Source: Sulfuriferula plumbiphila
GTDB taxonomy: Bacteria > Pseudomonadota > Gammaproteobacteria > Burkholderiales > Sulfuriferulaceae
Reading direction: 5' to 3'
DNA: 64,000 nucleotides
Assembly (NCBI RefSeq): GCF_009938015.1
Contig: NZ_AP021884.1
Location: forward strand, 682,001 to 746,000
Shown piece by piece: positions 43,411 through 53,844 of the stretch. The notes beneath the pieces were generated by a model. The model ran no database searches. It was not told the origin of the DNA and was given only the letters and a program-made list of their open reading frames with translations. Position numbers and translations under genes: made by a program. Numbering within the stretch: position 1 is the stretch's first letter; each line of letters opens with the position of its first letter.

Positions 43411-43452
43411 CTTCAATAGCCGTTTTCAGATTTAACCCCATAAGGGCAACCC

Positions 43453-44027
43453 ATGATCGGCAGAATCACCGGCACCCTCATCGAAAAGCATCCGCCGCAG
43501 GTGGTGGTGGACGTGCACGGCATGGGCTACGAAATCGACGTGCCCATGAGCACCTTCTACAACCTGCCCGCCATCGGCGAACGGGTGGCCCTGCATACTC
43601 ATCTGGTGGTACGCGAGGACGCGCAGCTGCTGTATGGCTTCGGCAGCGAAGCGGAGCGTGCCACTTTCCGTCAGCTCATCAGGATCACCGGCGTCGGTGC
43701 GAAAATGGCGCTGGCGGTGCTGTCCGGCATGAATGCGAACGAGCTGGCGCAGGCCGTGGCGATGCAGGAGACCGGGCGCCTCACCAAAATCCCCGGCATC
43801 GGCAAGAAAACCGCCGAGCGCCTGCTGCTGGAACTCAAGGGCAGGCTCGCCGACGCCCTGCCGGGGGCGGGGCAGGGCGGGGTGGCGGCCGCCGGAGGCG
43901 ACGTGCTCAATGCGCTGCTGGCGCTGGGGTACAATGAACGCGAAGCCGTCCACGCCGTGCGTCAGTTGGCAGCCGCTACCGGCGTGGAAGACGGCATCCG
44001 CCAGGCGCTTAAATTGCTCTCGAAAAC

Positions 44028-44031
<4 letters not shown>
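43453..44031 (+). CDS. ruvA: Holliday junction branch migration protein RuvA
   Basis: RuvA (192 residues) binds four-way junctions as a tetramer. [20 protein letters not shown], two helix-hairpin-helix motifs ([19 protein letters not shown] and [19 protein letters not shown]) and the C-terminal RuvB-binding domain ([15 protein letters not shown]) are present. It overlaps ruvB by four bases. Confidence 0.96.
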
Positions 44032-45063
<1,032 letters not shown>

Positions 45064-45071
<8 letters not shown>

Positions 45072-45465
45072 GTTCGTGTGGCCGGTGCGGGTGTATTACG
45101 AAGACACCGATTCCGGCGGTGTGGTGTATTACGCCAATTATCTCAAGTTCATGGAGCGCGCCCGTACCGAGTGGCTGCGTGCGCTGGGCTTCGAACAGAC
45201 CGTACTGGCGGCCGCGCATGGCGTGATGTTCGTGGTGCGGCGCGCGACAGTGGAATACCTGCGGCCAGCGCGCTTTAACGATGAACTCAGCGTGGCCAGC
45301 ACGGTCAAGCGCTTTGGCCAGTGCCGTATCGTTTTTGCCCAGAATATTGTGCGCGACAGCTTGCTGGCAAGCGGTGAGACGGAAGTGGCGTGCGTCAGCT
45401 CGCTGTCATTCAAACCGGTTAAAATACCGGACACTCTTTTACAGGCATTGGAACAACTAGCGTGA
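45064..45465 (+). CDS. ybgC: YbgC-type acyl-CoA thioesterase of the Tol-Pal operon
   Basis: A 133-residue hotdog-fold thioesterase: [20 protein letters not shown] includes the catalytic Asp, followed by [19 protein letters not shown]. In E. coli, YbgC hydrolyses short acyl-CoA and associates with phospholipid synthesis enzymes. The ATG at 45064 fits the family; 45058 is two codons longer. The ruvB stop lies in its first codons, and GTGA couples it to tolQ. Confidence 0.92.
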
Positions 45466-46151
45466 ATATCGGGTTAAGCCAGGATCTTTCCATGCTGGCG
45501 CTGGTCGGAAACGCCAGTCTGGCAGTGCAATTCGTGATGGGGCTGTTGCTGGTCGCGTCGTTCATGTCATGGTGGTACATTTTCCTCAAAATGTTCGCCA
45601 TCCGGCGTGCCAGCCGCATGGCCGAGGCCTTCGAGAAGGAATTCTGGAGCGGTGCCGACCTTCACACCCTGTACAAGCGCGCCGCGCAGGACTGGAAACA
45701 GGCGGGCGAGCTGGAGCGTATTTTTGAAGCAGGATTCCGCGAGTTCAGCAAGCTCAAGGGGCAGCCCGGCATGGATATGGGAGCGGTGATGGATGGCGCG
45801 CGCCGCGCCATGCGCGCCACCTATCAGCGCGAGATGGACAGGCTGGAATCGAACCTGGCGTTCCTCGCGACTGTCGGCTCGGTGAGCCCTTACGTCGGGT
45901 TGTTCGGCACGGTGTGGGGCATCATGAATGCTTTTCGTGGCCTGTCCAATGTGGTGCAGGCCACGCTGGCAAATGTGGCGCCGGGGATTGCCGAGGCGCT
46001 GATTGCCACAGCCATGGGGCTGTTTGCCGCAATACCGGCGGTCGTGGCGTACAACCGCTATACCCACGACATTGATCGCCTGGCCAACCGCTTTGAGAGC
46101 TTCATGGAGGAGTTCTCCAACATCCTGCAACGCCAGGCACACAGGGCTTGA
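45462..46151 (+). CDS. tolQ: Tol-Pal system proton channel subunit TolQ
   Basis: TolQ (229 residues) forms the inner-membrane stator with TolR. Three membrane segments are visible (about residues 19-42, 130-155 and 170-192), with the conserved LATVGSVSPYVGLFGTVWGI and AEALIATAMGLFAAIPAV segments. It starts at GTG in the ybgC stop. The Tol-Pal machine ties outer-membrane constriction to the divisome. Confidence 0.95.
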   Translation: MNIGLSQDLSMLALVGNASLAVQFVMGLLLVASFMSWWYIFLKMFAIRRASRMAEAFEKEFWSGADLHTLYKRAAQDWKQAGELERIFEAGFREFSKLKGQPGMDMGAVMDGARRAMRATYQREMDRLESNLAFLATVGSVSPYVGLFGTVWGIMNAFRGLSNVVQATLANVAPGIAEALIATAMGLFAAIPAVVAYNRYTHDIDRLANRFESFMEEFSNILQRQAHRA

Positions 46152-46154
46152 TGC

Positions 46155-46574
46155 ATGAGCAGCCGTCGCCCGCGCAAGCAGATGAACCAGATCAACGTGG
46201 TGCCCTACATCGACGTGATGCTGGTGCTGCTGATTATTTTCATGATCACTGCGCCGCTGATCAACCCCGGCCAGGTGGCGTTGCCCAGCGTGGCCAAATC
46301 CCAGTCGGTTCCGGTGGAACCGATTGAAGTCACCATCCGTGCCGACGGCAGGCTGCGTCTGCGCGACCGTGCCACAGGCAGCGCAGATAACGCCGTCACG
46401 CGCACCGAGCTGGCCGACATCATCAACGAAAAACAGCGTGCCAATCCGGATCAGCCAGTCGTCATCGCCGCCGACAAGAATGTGCGCTATGAAGAAGTGA
46501 TGAAAGTGATGAGCCTGATGCAGCAAAACCACGTCAGGCGTTTGGGGCTGCTAGCCAAACCCGGAGCCAGCTGA
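46155..46574 (+). CDS. tolR: Tol-Pal system stator subunit TolR
   Basis: TolR (139 residues) has one N-terminal membrane helix containing the proton-carrying Asp (NVVPYIDVMLVLLIIFMI) and a periplasmic domain ending VMSLMQQNHVRRLGLL. It starts four bases after tolQ and its TGA overlaps the tolA ATG. Confidence 0.95.
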   Translation: MSSRRPRKQMNQINVVPYIDVMLVLLIIFMITAPLINPGQVALPSVAKSQSVPVEPIEVTIRADGRLRLRDRATGSADNAVTRTELADIINEKQRANPDQPVVIAADKNVRYEEVMKVMSLMQQNHVRRLGLLAKPGAS

Positions 46575-47458
46575 TGCGTGAGGATAAGGCCTCTCCCGGG
46601 CGCTTGCCGGCGGCCATACTGGCAGTGCTGGTGCACTTGCTGTTTATCGTGTTTTTGATATTCAGCGTGAACTGGAAATCCCATCCGCCGGCGCCGGTGA
46701 TGGCGGACTTGTGGGAAGCGTTGCCGCCACCTCCAGCGCGGCCAGTGGTCCAGCCTCGGCCGGCCCCAAAACCCAAGCCCGAACCGGTGGTGGAACCACC
46801 ACCGGCGCAGCCGCGTCCCGACATTGCGCTGAAGGAAAAAAAGCAGAAGGAACGCGAGCAAAAGCAACGTCAGGAGCGCAAGCAGCAGGCGCAGCTTGCG
46901 CAGCAAAAGCAGGCTGAGGCGCAGCAGCGCAAGCAGCAGCTGCTGCAACAGCAAGAGGCGGAACAACGCAAACTGGCCGAGCAGGAAAAACAGCAACAAA
47001 AACAGCAACAGGACGCAAAACGCAAGCAGGACGAGCTGAAACACAAGCAGGAAGCGCTGCGTAAGCTGAACGAGCAGCAAGCGCGCGATATCATGAACAA
47101 GGAATTGGCGAACGAAACCAGCCGGCTGCGTCAGGCCGAACAGGCGAGCAGGCTGGGTGCCGAGCAGGCCAAAATGGAGGCGGCTTACAAGGAACGCATC
47201 CGTAGCAAGATCGCCAGCATGTTGAATCTGCCGGAGAACATGGTCGGCAACCCCAAGGCCGTATTCGCCGTGACGGTATTGCCCAGCGGTGAAGTCGCGC
47301 AGGTCAAGCTGATCAGCAGCAGTGGCCAGCCCGCTTACGATACGGCGGTGGAACGCGCCATTCTGAAAGCGGTGCCGCTGCCGTTGCCGCCGGACAAAAC
47401 GGTGGCCGCACGCTTCCATGATCTGGTCCTGCCGATCCAGCCCAAGCAGGAAAATTGA
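46574..47458 (+). CDS. tolA: Tol-Pal system protein TolA
   Basis: TolA (294 residues) spans the periplasm to reach Pal and TolB. One N-terminal membrane helix (PAAILAVLVHLLFIVFLIF), a Pro-rich stretch (residues about 45-75), a long Gln/Lys/Ala-rich coiled coil (about 78-190) and the C-terminal TonB/TolA-type domain (RSKIASMLNLPENM, FAVTVLPSGEV, AVERAILKAVPLPLP) are seen in order. Confidence 0.93.
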   Translation: MREDKASPGRLPAAILAVLVHLLFIVFLIFSVNWKSHPPAPVMADLWEALPPPPARPVVQPRPAPKPKPEPVVEPPPAQPRPDIALKEKKQKEREQKQRQERKQQAQLAQQKQAEAQQRKQQLLQQQEAEQRKLAEQEKQQQKQQQDAKRKQDELKHKQEALRKLNEQQARDIMNKELANETSRLRQAEQASRLGAEQAKMEAAYKERIRSKIASMLNLPENMVGNPKAVFAVTVLPSGEVAQVKLISSSGQPAYDTAVERAILKAVPLPLPPDKTVAARFHDLVLPIQPKQEN

Positions 47459-47488
47459 GATGGATGGATATGTTAAAATGGACAACTT

Positions 47489-48775
47489 ATGAAGACCGAC
47501 TGGATTAATACAAAGCTGACCCGATTCGCCGTTCTGCTGCTGCTGTTTGGCCTGGGCCAAAGCGCGTGGGCAGCGATGACTATCGAGGTGTTCGGCGGCG
47601 CGATCAGCCGCATTCCGGTGTCCATTGTGCCGTTCGCCGGGGCGCCGGCGCAGGCGCAGGTCATTAGCGACGTGGTAGGAGGCGACCTGGAGCGTAGCGG
47701 CCAGTTCAAGCTGATAGACGCGCGCAGCGTGGTTCCGGCGCCCACTGATGCAGGGGATGTTCAGTTCCCCGCATTTCGTGCACTGGGCAGCGACGCCGCA
47801 GTGATCGGCCGCATCACTCCGCTGCCGGATGGGCGGCTGGAAGTGCGTTTTCGGCTGATGGACGTGGTCAAGCAAACCCAGGTCGCCGCGCTCAACTACA
47901 CCATCGCACCTGCGCAGTTGCGCGCCACCGGCCACAAGATTGCCGACGTGGTGTATGAAAAACTCACCGGCATCCCCGGTTCTTTTTCCACCCACATTGC
48001 CTATATCATCAAGCACGGCAAACACTATCAGTTGCTGGTAGCGGATTCCGACGGGCAGGATCCACAAGTCGTGGTGAATTCGGTGCAGCCGTTAATTTCG
48101 CCGGCCTGGTCGCCAGACGGCACGCGCATCGCGTATGTCTCGTTTGAGAACAAAAAACCGGTGATTTACGTACAGTCGCTCGCCAGCGGTTCACGCCGCG
48201 TGCTGGCCAATTTCAAGGGCAGCAACAGCGCGCCCGCCTGGTCGCCGGATGGTACGCAGCTGGCGGTGGTGCTGTCGCGCGACAACGGTTCGCAAATTTA
48301 CACCATCAAGGCCGACGGCACAGGTGTGACTCGACTTACCCATGGCGGCAATATTGATACCGAGCCGGCATGGAGTCCGGATGGCAAGTCATTGCTGTTT
48401 ACCTCCGACCGCGGCGGCAGCCCGCAGATTTACCGCATGTCTGCCAGCGGCGGCGATATCAAGCGCGTCACCTTTGACGGCAACTATAACGTCTCGCCGG
48501 CGTGGAGTCCGAACGGCAAAAGTTTTGCTTACATTCGTCGCGATGCCGGACGTTTTCAGGTGGCGCTGCAAGACCTCGGCAGCGGCCAGGTACAGGTGCT
48601 GACCGATACCACGCACGATGAATCGCCCAGCTTTGCGCCCAATGGCAGCATGATTGTTTACGCGACCGAGATCAACGGCCGCGGGATACTGGCAACGGTG
48701 TCGGTCGATGGCAAAACGCGTACCCGTTTATCCGATCGCGCCGGCGACATGCGCGAACCGGCCTGGGGGCCTTAA
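47489..48775 (+). CDS. tolB: Tol-Pal system periplasmic beta-propeller TolB
   Basis: TolB (428 residues) has a signal peptide (about 1-28, ending GQSAWA), an N-terminal alpha/beta domain, and a six-bladed propeller with repeated PAWSPDGT or PAWSPNGK segments that bind Pal. The mature start (MTIEVFGGAISRIPVSIVPF) is typical. It is preceded by a short 30-base gap and followed by an unusual 369-base gap before pal. Confidence 0.95.
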   Translation: MKTDWINTKLTRFAVLLLLFGLGQSAWAAMTIEVFGGAISRIPVSIVPFAGAPAQAQVISDVVGGDLERSGQFKLIDARSVVPAPTDAGDVQFPAFRALGSDAAVIGRITPLPDGRLEVRFRLMDVVKQTQVAALNYTIAPAQLRATGHKIADVVYEKLTGIPGSFSTHIAYIIKHGKHYQLLVADSDGQDPQVVVNSVQPLISPAWSPDGTRIAYVSFENKKPVIYVQSLASGSRRVLANFKGSNSAPAWSPDGTQLAVVLSRDNGSQIYTIKADGTGVTRLTHGGNIDTEPAWSPDGKSLLFTSDRGGSPQIYRMSASGGDIKRVTFDGNYNVSPAWSPNGKSFAYIRRDAGRFQVALQDLGSGQVQVLTDTTHDESPSFAPNGSMIVYATEINGRGILATVSVDGKTRTRLSDRAGDMREPAWGP

Positions 48776-48901
48776 GCTGACGAAATTGTCAGCAAGGAAC
48801 TCGCAATGAAATCCAGCATCCCAAGCCCTGTTGGGCTTGGATGCGGGGGTGGCATTGCCTTTTGTTGTTCGTAATAAAGTGCATGCTGGGAGGTACCCGA
48901 C

Positions 48902-49048
48902 GTGCAGGCACAATCTGGGGAGTTGGCCAAAATCGCACTTGAACAACAAGCGAATGCCTGTTCCACAGGAAACTGTGCCATGAACGCAGGATCATCAGAA
49001 AATGTTTTAACATGCCTGTGCTTGCCATGGGCATGTTTGGCACTATGA
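48902..49048 (+). CDS. possible 48-residue Cys-rich small protein
   Basis: A GTG at 48902 follows GGGAGG with correct spacing and opens 48 codons: QAQSGELAKIALEQQANAC, then STGNC, and a C-terminus rich in Cys, Leu and Trp (TCLCLPWACLAL). Six codons from the end lies a possible membrane-facing stretch. No family was recognised; the inverted repeats in the same DNA make coding uncertain. Confidence 0.25.
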   Translation: MQAQSGELAKIALEQQANACSTGNCAMNAGSSENVLTCLCLPWACLAL

Positions 49049-49053
49049 TGAAT

Positions 49054-49091
49054 TTGCCCAGGCCGCAATGCAGCCATGCTGGCCTGGGCAA
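49054..49091. repeat. 11-bp perfect inverted repeat upstream of pal
   Basis: TTGCCCAGGCC (49054-49064) and GGCCTGGGCAA (49081-49091) around 16 bases. It lies 54 bases before the pal start. No T-run; an RNA structure or protein site are the options. Confidence 0.55.
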
Positions 49092-49144
49092 TGACTTGTT
49101 CGACTGGTTGCACCTGTAATTAACCTAAACTCAAAGGAAATAAC

Positions 49145-49717
49145 ATGAACAAAACGATACTGAGTCTGCTGCTGGTGGGCGTGCTTGCCGGCTGTTCGTC
49201 GATGCAGGAAAAACCCGCCAATGTGGTGGATATGAACGCGCAAAAAGCACAACAGGATGCAGCGGCAAAAGCAGCAGCAGAAAAGGCTGCCGAGCTGCGT
49301 GCGCTGGAACAACGCCGCATCGCCGAGCAGGAAGCCGCCAGGAACAAGCAGGTTGATCCGCTCAAAGACCCTAACAGCCCGCTGGCGCAACGCAGCGTGT
49401 ATTTCGATTTCGACAGCTCGGTGGTGCAGGAGAGCTACCGTCCAACCCTGCAGGCGCACGCCGGTTACCTGAGCAGCCACAAGGATGCCAAAGTGACGCT
49501 GCAGGGCAATACCGATGACCGCGGCAGCCGCGAATACAACCTGGCGCTGGGTCAACGCCGTGCCGACAGCGTGCGCAAGGTGCTGAATGTCATGGGTGTG
49601 CCCGAAGCACAGATGGAAGCGATCAGCTTCGGGGAAGAAAAACCCAAAGCCATCGGTGAAAACGAAGCCGCCTGGAAAGAAAACCGCCGCGTCGACATCG
49701 TCTATCAAGGCGAGTAA
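49145..49717 (+). CDS. pal: peptidoglycan-associated lipoprotein Pal
   Basis: Pal (190 residues) is an outer-membrane lipoprotein that grips peptidoglycan. Lipobox LAGC with Cys17; then a charged helical linker rich in Ala, Glu and Arg (about residues 30-75, longer than in E. coli), and an OmpA-like domain (VYFDFDSSVV, GNTDDRGSREYNLALGQRRA). An AAAGGAAA site precedes the ATG. Confidence 0.95.
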   Translation: MNKTILSLLLVGVLAGCSSMQEKPANVVDMNAQKAQQDAAAKAAAEKAAELRALEQRRIAEQEAARNKQVDPLKDPNSPLAQRSVYFDFDSSVVQESYRPTLQAHAGYLSSHKDAKVTLQGNTDDRGSREYNLALGQRRADSVRKVLNVMGVPEAQMEAISFGEEKPKAIGENEAAWKENRRVDIVYQGE

Positions 49718-49723
49718 CAGCGG

Positions 49724-50515
49724 ATGATGCGCGCGTCATTTCCCCGTCTGCTGCTGGCTGTCTGCCTTGCCGGCGTCTGCCTTCCGGTATGGGCAGATGA
49801 CGCGGAGGTGGCGCGCCGTCTGGCCGATATGCAATCCCAGATCAGCAGCATGGATGCCCGTATCGGCAGGCTTGAATCTATGCTGCAAAACGGTGCGATG
49901 CTCAACCTGTTGTCTGAAGTCGAAGCGCTCAAATCGCAGGTCAAGCGCCTGCGTGGCGACGTGGACGTGCAGTCCAACGACATCAGCATGACGCAAAAAC
50001 GCCAGAATGACCTGTACATGGACCTGGATACCCGGCTGCGCAACCTGGCGCATCTCGATAGCGCGCCTGCTGCCCCGGCGGCAACCAGCGGCGCATCCGA
50101 TAAAGCCGCGTCCGCGGTGCCCGCGCAGCCCGCTGCCGGTGGCGACAGCGCACGCGACTACGAAGCCGCGTTAAACCAGTTCAAGGCAGGTAACTATCCG
50201 GCCGCGATTACCGCATTCAAGGGTTTTATCAAGACATATCCGGACAGCGCGCTGACACCCAGCGCGCAATACTGGATAGGTAATGCCTATTTCTCCATCA
50301 AGGATTACAAGACGGCCATTGCGCAGCAGAAAAAACTGATTGCGTCTCACCCCGATAGCCCTAAAGTGCCGGATGCCATGCTCAATATATCCAGCGCGCA
50401 ACTGGAGCTGGGTGACCTTGCTGCCGCCCGCAAGACCCTGCAGACGCTGATTGCCAAATACCCGGACAGCAGTGCCTCGGCGCTGGCGCAAAAACGCCTG
50501 GAAGCGTTGAAGTAG
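49724..50515 (+). CDS. cpoB: cell division coordinator CpoB (YbgF)
   Basis: CpoB (263 residues) coordinates peptidoglycan synthesis with outer-membrane constriction. A signal peptide (about 1-24, ending PVWA), a coiled-coil trimerisation segment (about 27-100), an Ala/Pro linker, and three TPR-like repeats (YEAALNQFKAGNYPAAITAF, AQYWIGNAYFSIKDYKTAI, LNISSAQLELGDLAAAR) are present. It starts six bases after pal and closes the Tol-Pal operon. Confidence 0.93.
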   Translation: MMRASFPRLLLAVCLAGVCLPVWADDAEVARRLADMQSQISSMDARIGRLESMLQNGAMLNLLSEVEALKSQVKRLRGDVDVQSNDISMTQKRQNDLYMDLDTRLRNLAHLDSAPAAPAATSGASDKAASAVPAQPAAGGDSARDYEAALNQFKAGNYPAAITAFKGFIKTYPDSALTPSAQYWIGNAYFSIKDYKTAIAQQKKLIASHPDSPKVPDAMLNISSAQLELGDLAAARKTLQTLIAKYPDSSASALAQKRLEALK

Positions 50516-50519
50516 TATC

Positions 50520-51167
50520 TTGTTCGACGCCACCCTCCGCATCACCGAGATTTTCTATTCCGTGCAAGGCGAAACCAGCCGTGCTGGCCTGCCTACGGTA
50601 TTCATCCGGCTTACCGGCTGTCCGCTACGCTGTGGTTATTGCGACACCGCCTACGCTTTTCATGGCGGTACCGGCATGACCATCGCCGCTATCCTGCAGC
50701 AGGTGGCGGAGTATGCGCCGCGCTATGTCACCGTCACCGGGGGTGAACCCCTCGCCCAAAAAAATGCACCGCCATTGCTCGCTGCTCTGTGTGATGCCGG
50801 CTACGATGTGTCCCTTGAAACCAGCGGTGCGCTGGACATCAGTGGCGTTGATCAGCGGGTTTCCAGAATAGTGGACATCAAAACCCCGGGCTCGGGCGAG
50901 GTGGCAAAAAATTATTGGGACAACCTGAATTACCTTGCCCCGCACGACGAAATAAAATTCGTCATCGCGGATGCAGCCGACTACAAGTGGGCGCGCGCCA
51001 TGCTGCATGAGCATAAGCTGGCGCAGCGTTGTCCGGTATTGTTCTCTCCTGTGCATGGCCAGCTTGGCGCTGGCCAGCTGGCTGACTGGGTTCTGCGTGA
51101 CCGCCTGCCAGTGCGGGTGCAGGTACAGCTGCACAAGATTTTCTGGGGCGAAGTGGCGGGGCGATGA
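50520..51167 (+). CDS. queE: 7-carboxy-7-deazaguanine synthase
   Basis: QueE (215 residues) is a radical-SAM enzyme that contracts 6-carboxytetrahydropterin to the deazaguanine ring in queuosine synthesis. The cluster motif is GCPLRCGYC (CxxxCxxC), with [12 protein letters not shown] before it and [11 protein letters not shown] after. The start is a TTG at 50520, four bases after cpoB; an upstream stop at 50508 leaves no ATG in frame. It overlaps queC by four bases. Confidence 0.92.
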   Translation: MFDATLRITEIFYSVQGETSRAGLPTVFIRLTGCPLRCGYCDTAYAFHGGTGMTIAAILQQVAEYAPRYVTVTGGEPLAQKNAPPLLAALCDAGYDVSLETSGALDISGVDQRVSRIVDIKTPGSGEVAKNYWDNLNYLAPHDEIKFVIADAADYKWARAMLHEHKLAQRCPVLFSPVHGQLGAGQLADWVLRDRLPVRVQVQLHKIFWGEVAGR

Positions 51168-51853
51168 GCGGGACGCGACGCGCAGTCATATTGCTTTCCG
51201 GCGGACTGGATTCCGCAACGGTTCTGGCTATTGCCCGCAGCAGCGGATTTGCCTGTCACGCCTTGAGTTTTGATTACGGCCAGCGCCACCGCGCCGAACT
51301 GGATGCGGCGGCGCGGGTGGCTGCCCAGCAGGGTGCGGCGGAGCATCGCGTATTCAATCTCGATCTGGCGGTGTTCGGTGGCTCCGCGCTTACCGATGCG
51401 AACATTGCCGTGCCGGAGCAAGCCAGTACAGGCATACCAGTGACCTATGTCCCGGCGCGTAATACCATCATGCTCTCGATTGCACTGGCTTGGGCAGAGG
51501 TGCTGGAGAGCCGCGACATTTTCATTGGCGTGAATGCGGTGGATTACTCCGGCTACCCCGATTGTCGGCCAGAATACATCGCAGCTTTTGAGGCGATGGC
51601 GAATCTGGCCACCAGGGCTGGCGTTGAAGGCAAGCAACTGCGCATCCACACGCCCCTGATGCAGTTGTCCAAAGCGCAGATTGTTGGCCTGGGAACCGGG
51701 CTGGGGGTGGATTACACGGCCACAGTTTCCTGTTATCAGGCCGATGCGACAGGGCGTGCCTGTGGCGTATGCGATGCGTGCCGGTTGCGCCGGCAAGGCT
51801 TCGTCGAAGCGGGCGTGGCGGATGCAACGCGGTATGTGGCGAGTCCTGGGTAA
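51164..51853 (+). CDS. queC: 7-cyano-7-deazaguanine synthase
   Basis: QueC (229 residues) converts carboxydeazaguanine to preQ0 using ATP and ammonia. The PP-loop [13 protein letters not shown] is at the N-terminus, and the zinc cysteines [20 protein letters not shown] (four Cys) are near the C-terminus. It is translationally coupled to queE. The other queuosine genes are outside the window. Confidence 0.95.
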   Translation: MSGTRRAVILLSGGLDSATVLAIARSSGFACHALSFDYGQRHRAELDAAARVAAQQGAAEHRVFNLDLAVFGGSALTDANIAVPEQASTGIPVTYVPARNTIMLSIALAWAEVLESRDIFIGVNAVDYSGYPDCRPEYIAAFEAMANLATRAGVEGKQLRIHTPLMQLSKAQIVGLGTGLGVDYTATVSCYQADATGRACGVCDACRLRRQGFVEAGVADATRYVASPG

Positions 51854-52015
51854 CTCAGCGTCGTCCCTGGGTTTGATCAGGACAATGGTTGTGAACGGGT
51901 AGTCTATTAAACATGCGTCAGGCGCCGGATGGCTGGGCGCAGGACGTTGTTAAATGGCTACAAAATATAAAATTGTACGTGCGGCAGTGCGTTACCGTAA
52001 CAGGAGTAAGGAAAA

Positions 52016-53197
52016 ATGATTTTTGATACATTTCAGCAGGGACAGTCGATGTTCCTCTGGCTTACCTTCGGCATTGCGTTGATATTGGGCGCAGTCGTCA
52101 ACAAGACCAACTTTTGCACCATGGGTGCCGTATCGGACTGGGTCAACATGGGCGACACCGGTCGCATGCGCTCGTGGCTGCTGGCCATTGCGGTGGCACT
52201 GCTGGGCGTCGTGGTGCTGGAATATTTCGGAAAAGTGAATCCGGATGCGTCCTTCCCTCCGTACCGCGGTGCGCAATTCATCTGGGCAGAAAACCTGCTG
52301 GGCGGCTTGATGTTCGGGATCGGGATGACGCTGGCGTCAGGTTGCGGTAACAAGAGCCTGATCCGTATTGGCGGCGGCAACCTTAAATCCATTGTCGTGG
52401 TGCTGATCATTGCTGTCATCGCCTACTACATGACCAACCCGTTTCCAGGTTCAGACAAGACGCTGTTCAGCGTGCTGTTTAACGGCTGGCTGCGTCCGCT
52501 TGCGATCAATCTGGGCGGTCACCAGGATTTGGGCACCCTCCTGGCTGGCGCGCAAAACGCTGTCATGGCACGCCTGATCATCGGTGCAATACTGGGGCTG
52601 GCGCTGCTCGCCTATATTTTCAAATCGGCCGATTTCCGCACTAACCGCGATCTCATTATCGGCGGTCTGGTGGTGGGGCTGGCGGTACTCGGGGCCTGGT
52701 ATGTGACCAGCAACATCAGTGTCCAGGTGGATGGCTCACGCCACACGCTGCTGGACTATGGCCAGCAATGGGATTTCCTGGCGGACTCGGATGCCGGCAA
52801 ACCGGCCGACGTCCGCCCGCTCAGCCCGCAATCATTCACCTTTATCAACCCGATGGGGCAGATGTGGGGTTATACAGCTTCCGGATTCAATAAAGGCCTG
52901 CTGACCTTTGGCGTCATGGCACTGCTGGGAGTGGTCGCAGGCTCGTTCCTGTGGTCGCTGGTGAGCCGCAGTTTCCGCATCGAGTGGTTTGCTTCCTTCA
53001 AGGACTTTGTAACCCATGTTATCGGTGCAGCCTTGATGGGTTTCGGCGGTGTGCTGGCGCTGGGATGCACCATCGGTCAGGGCATTACCGGGGTGTCTAC
53101 GCTTGCCCTGGGCTCATTTATCGCATTTTTCGCGATTGTGGCGGGCAGCGCGATCACCATGAAAGTGCAATACATGATCATGATGCGCGAAGCCTGA
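52016..53197 (+). CDS. YeeE/YedE family sulfur-compound transporter
   Basis: A 393-residue membrane protein of the YeeE/YedE (PF04143) family. About nine membrane segments occur in two halves, each with the family's conserved Cys: KTNFCTMGAVSDW and LASGCGNKSLIRIGGG in the first, LALGCTIGQGITGVSTLALG in the second. Related proteins import thiosulfate by passing it along cysteines. A 162-base gap precedes it and a terminator follows. A role in sulfur assimilation or oxidation fits the organism's apparent lifestyle, but the substrate is unproven. Confidence 0.85.
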   Translation: MIFDTFQQGQSMFLWLTFGIALILGAVVNKTNFCTMGAVSDWVNMGDTGRMRSWLLAIAVALLGVVVLEYFGKVNPDASFPPYRGAQFIWAENLLGGLMFGIGMTLASGCGNKSLIRIGGGNLKSIVVVLIIAVIAYYMTNPFPGSDKTLFSVLFNGWLRPLAINLGGHQDLGTLLAGAQNAVMARLIIGAILGLALLAYIFKSADFRTNRDLIIGGLVVGLAVLGAWYVTSNISVQVDGSRHTLLDYGQQWDFLADSDAGKPADVRPLSPQSFTFINPMGQMWGYTASGFNKGLLTFGVMALLGVVAGSFLWSLVSRSFRIEWFASFKDFVTHVIGAALMGFGGVLALGCTIGQGITGVSTLALGSFIAFFAIVAGSAITMKVQYMIMMREA

Positions 53198-53223
53198 ACT
53201 ACGCAGCGTAGCTGATTCAAACG

Positions 53224-53254
53224 AGGGCAGGATACTAGGCATCCTGCCCTTTTT
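53224..53254. terminator. bidirectional terminator between the YeeE gene and darP
   Basis: AGGGCAGGAT (53224-53233) and ATCCTGCCCT (53241-53250) form a perfect 10-bp stem with a 7-base loop, followed by TTTT. The loop holds the darP stop codon. Confidence 0.85.
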
Positions 53255-53777
53255 CTTGTTCATCCGTCTGCTCCTGCCCATCCGTTGCATCGCTTGAAAC
53301 CAGTTCACGAATCAACTTGAATAGCGCCCGGCTGCTTTTCGGCGCCTGTGCGGCTGCGGCTTCCCGGCGCGCATTGCGGATCAGGGTACGCAGCTGCTGG
53401 GCGTCGGCCTGCGGGCAGGCATCGACAAACTCGGTCAGTACCGCGTCATCGGCCAGCAGGCGTGTGCGCCAGTTTTCCATGCGGTGAAATTCGGCGATCA
53501 CCTCGGCGCTGTCGCCGCGCCAGGCGTTGAGCTGGTCGGCTATCGGTTGCGCGTCGGTAATGCGCATCAGGCGGCCGATATACTGCATCTGACGGCGCAG
53601 GCCGCCATGTGCAGTGATGCGTTTGGCCTGGTTCACCGCGTCGCGCAGGGTTTCCGGCAAGTCCAGCTGATCCAGCTTGCTGGCGGGTAAGGCGACCAGT
53701 TCTTCGCCGAGCTTTTGCAGCGCGGTCATCTGGCGTTTGATTTCACTTTTGCTGATGGGTTGTTCGAGATCGTCCAT
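53235..53777 (-). CDS. darP: ribosome biogenesis factor DarP (YjgA)
   Basis: A 180-residue helical protein of the YjgA/DarP family (ISKSEIKRQMTALQKLGEEL, RREMQYIGRLMR-type segment, FHRMENWRTRLL), which associates with late 50S precursors. The acidic tail is rich in Asp, Glu and Gln. It is divergent from pmbA, an arrangement conserved in gamma- and betaproteobacteria. Confidence 0.92.
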   Translation of the reverse strand: MDDLEQPISKSEIKRQMTALQKLGEELVALPASKLDQLDLPETLRDAVNQAKRITAHGGLRRQMQYIGRLMRITDAQPIADQLNAWRGDSAEVIAEFHRMENWRTRLLADDAVLTEFVDACPQADAQQLRTLIRNARREAAAAQAPKSSRALFKLIRELVSSDATDGQEQTDEQEKGQDA

Positions 53778-53844
53778 GGTGCGCAGGGGGAGGGTAAATG
53801 TTGCTATGATAACGGCTTTTTAGGCATTCTCTCCTGGAGTCTCC

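Larger units (their letters stand above)
48776..49144. other. tolB-pal intergenic region with several inverted repeats
   Basis: This 369-base gap is long for the operon. It contains AAGCCC-TGTT-GGGCTT (48822-48837), AACATGCC (49009-49016) facing GGCATGTT (49030-49037), the 11-bp repeat listed separately, and one small cysteine-rich ORF (48902-49048). Confidence 0.5.

Noticed and set aside
46487-48067. 526-codon minus-strand ORF across tolA and tolB
   Set aside because: Its Leu/Phe-rich middle is the antisense of the Gln/Lys-rich tolA coiled coil, not a membrane protein.
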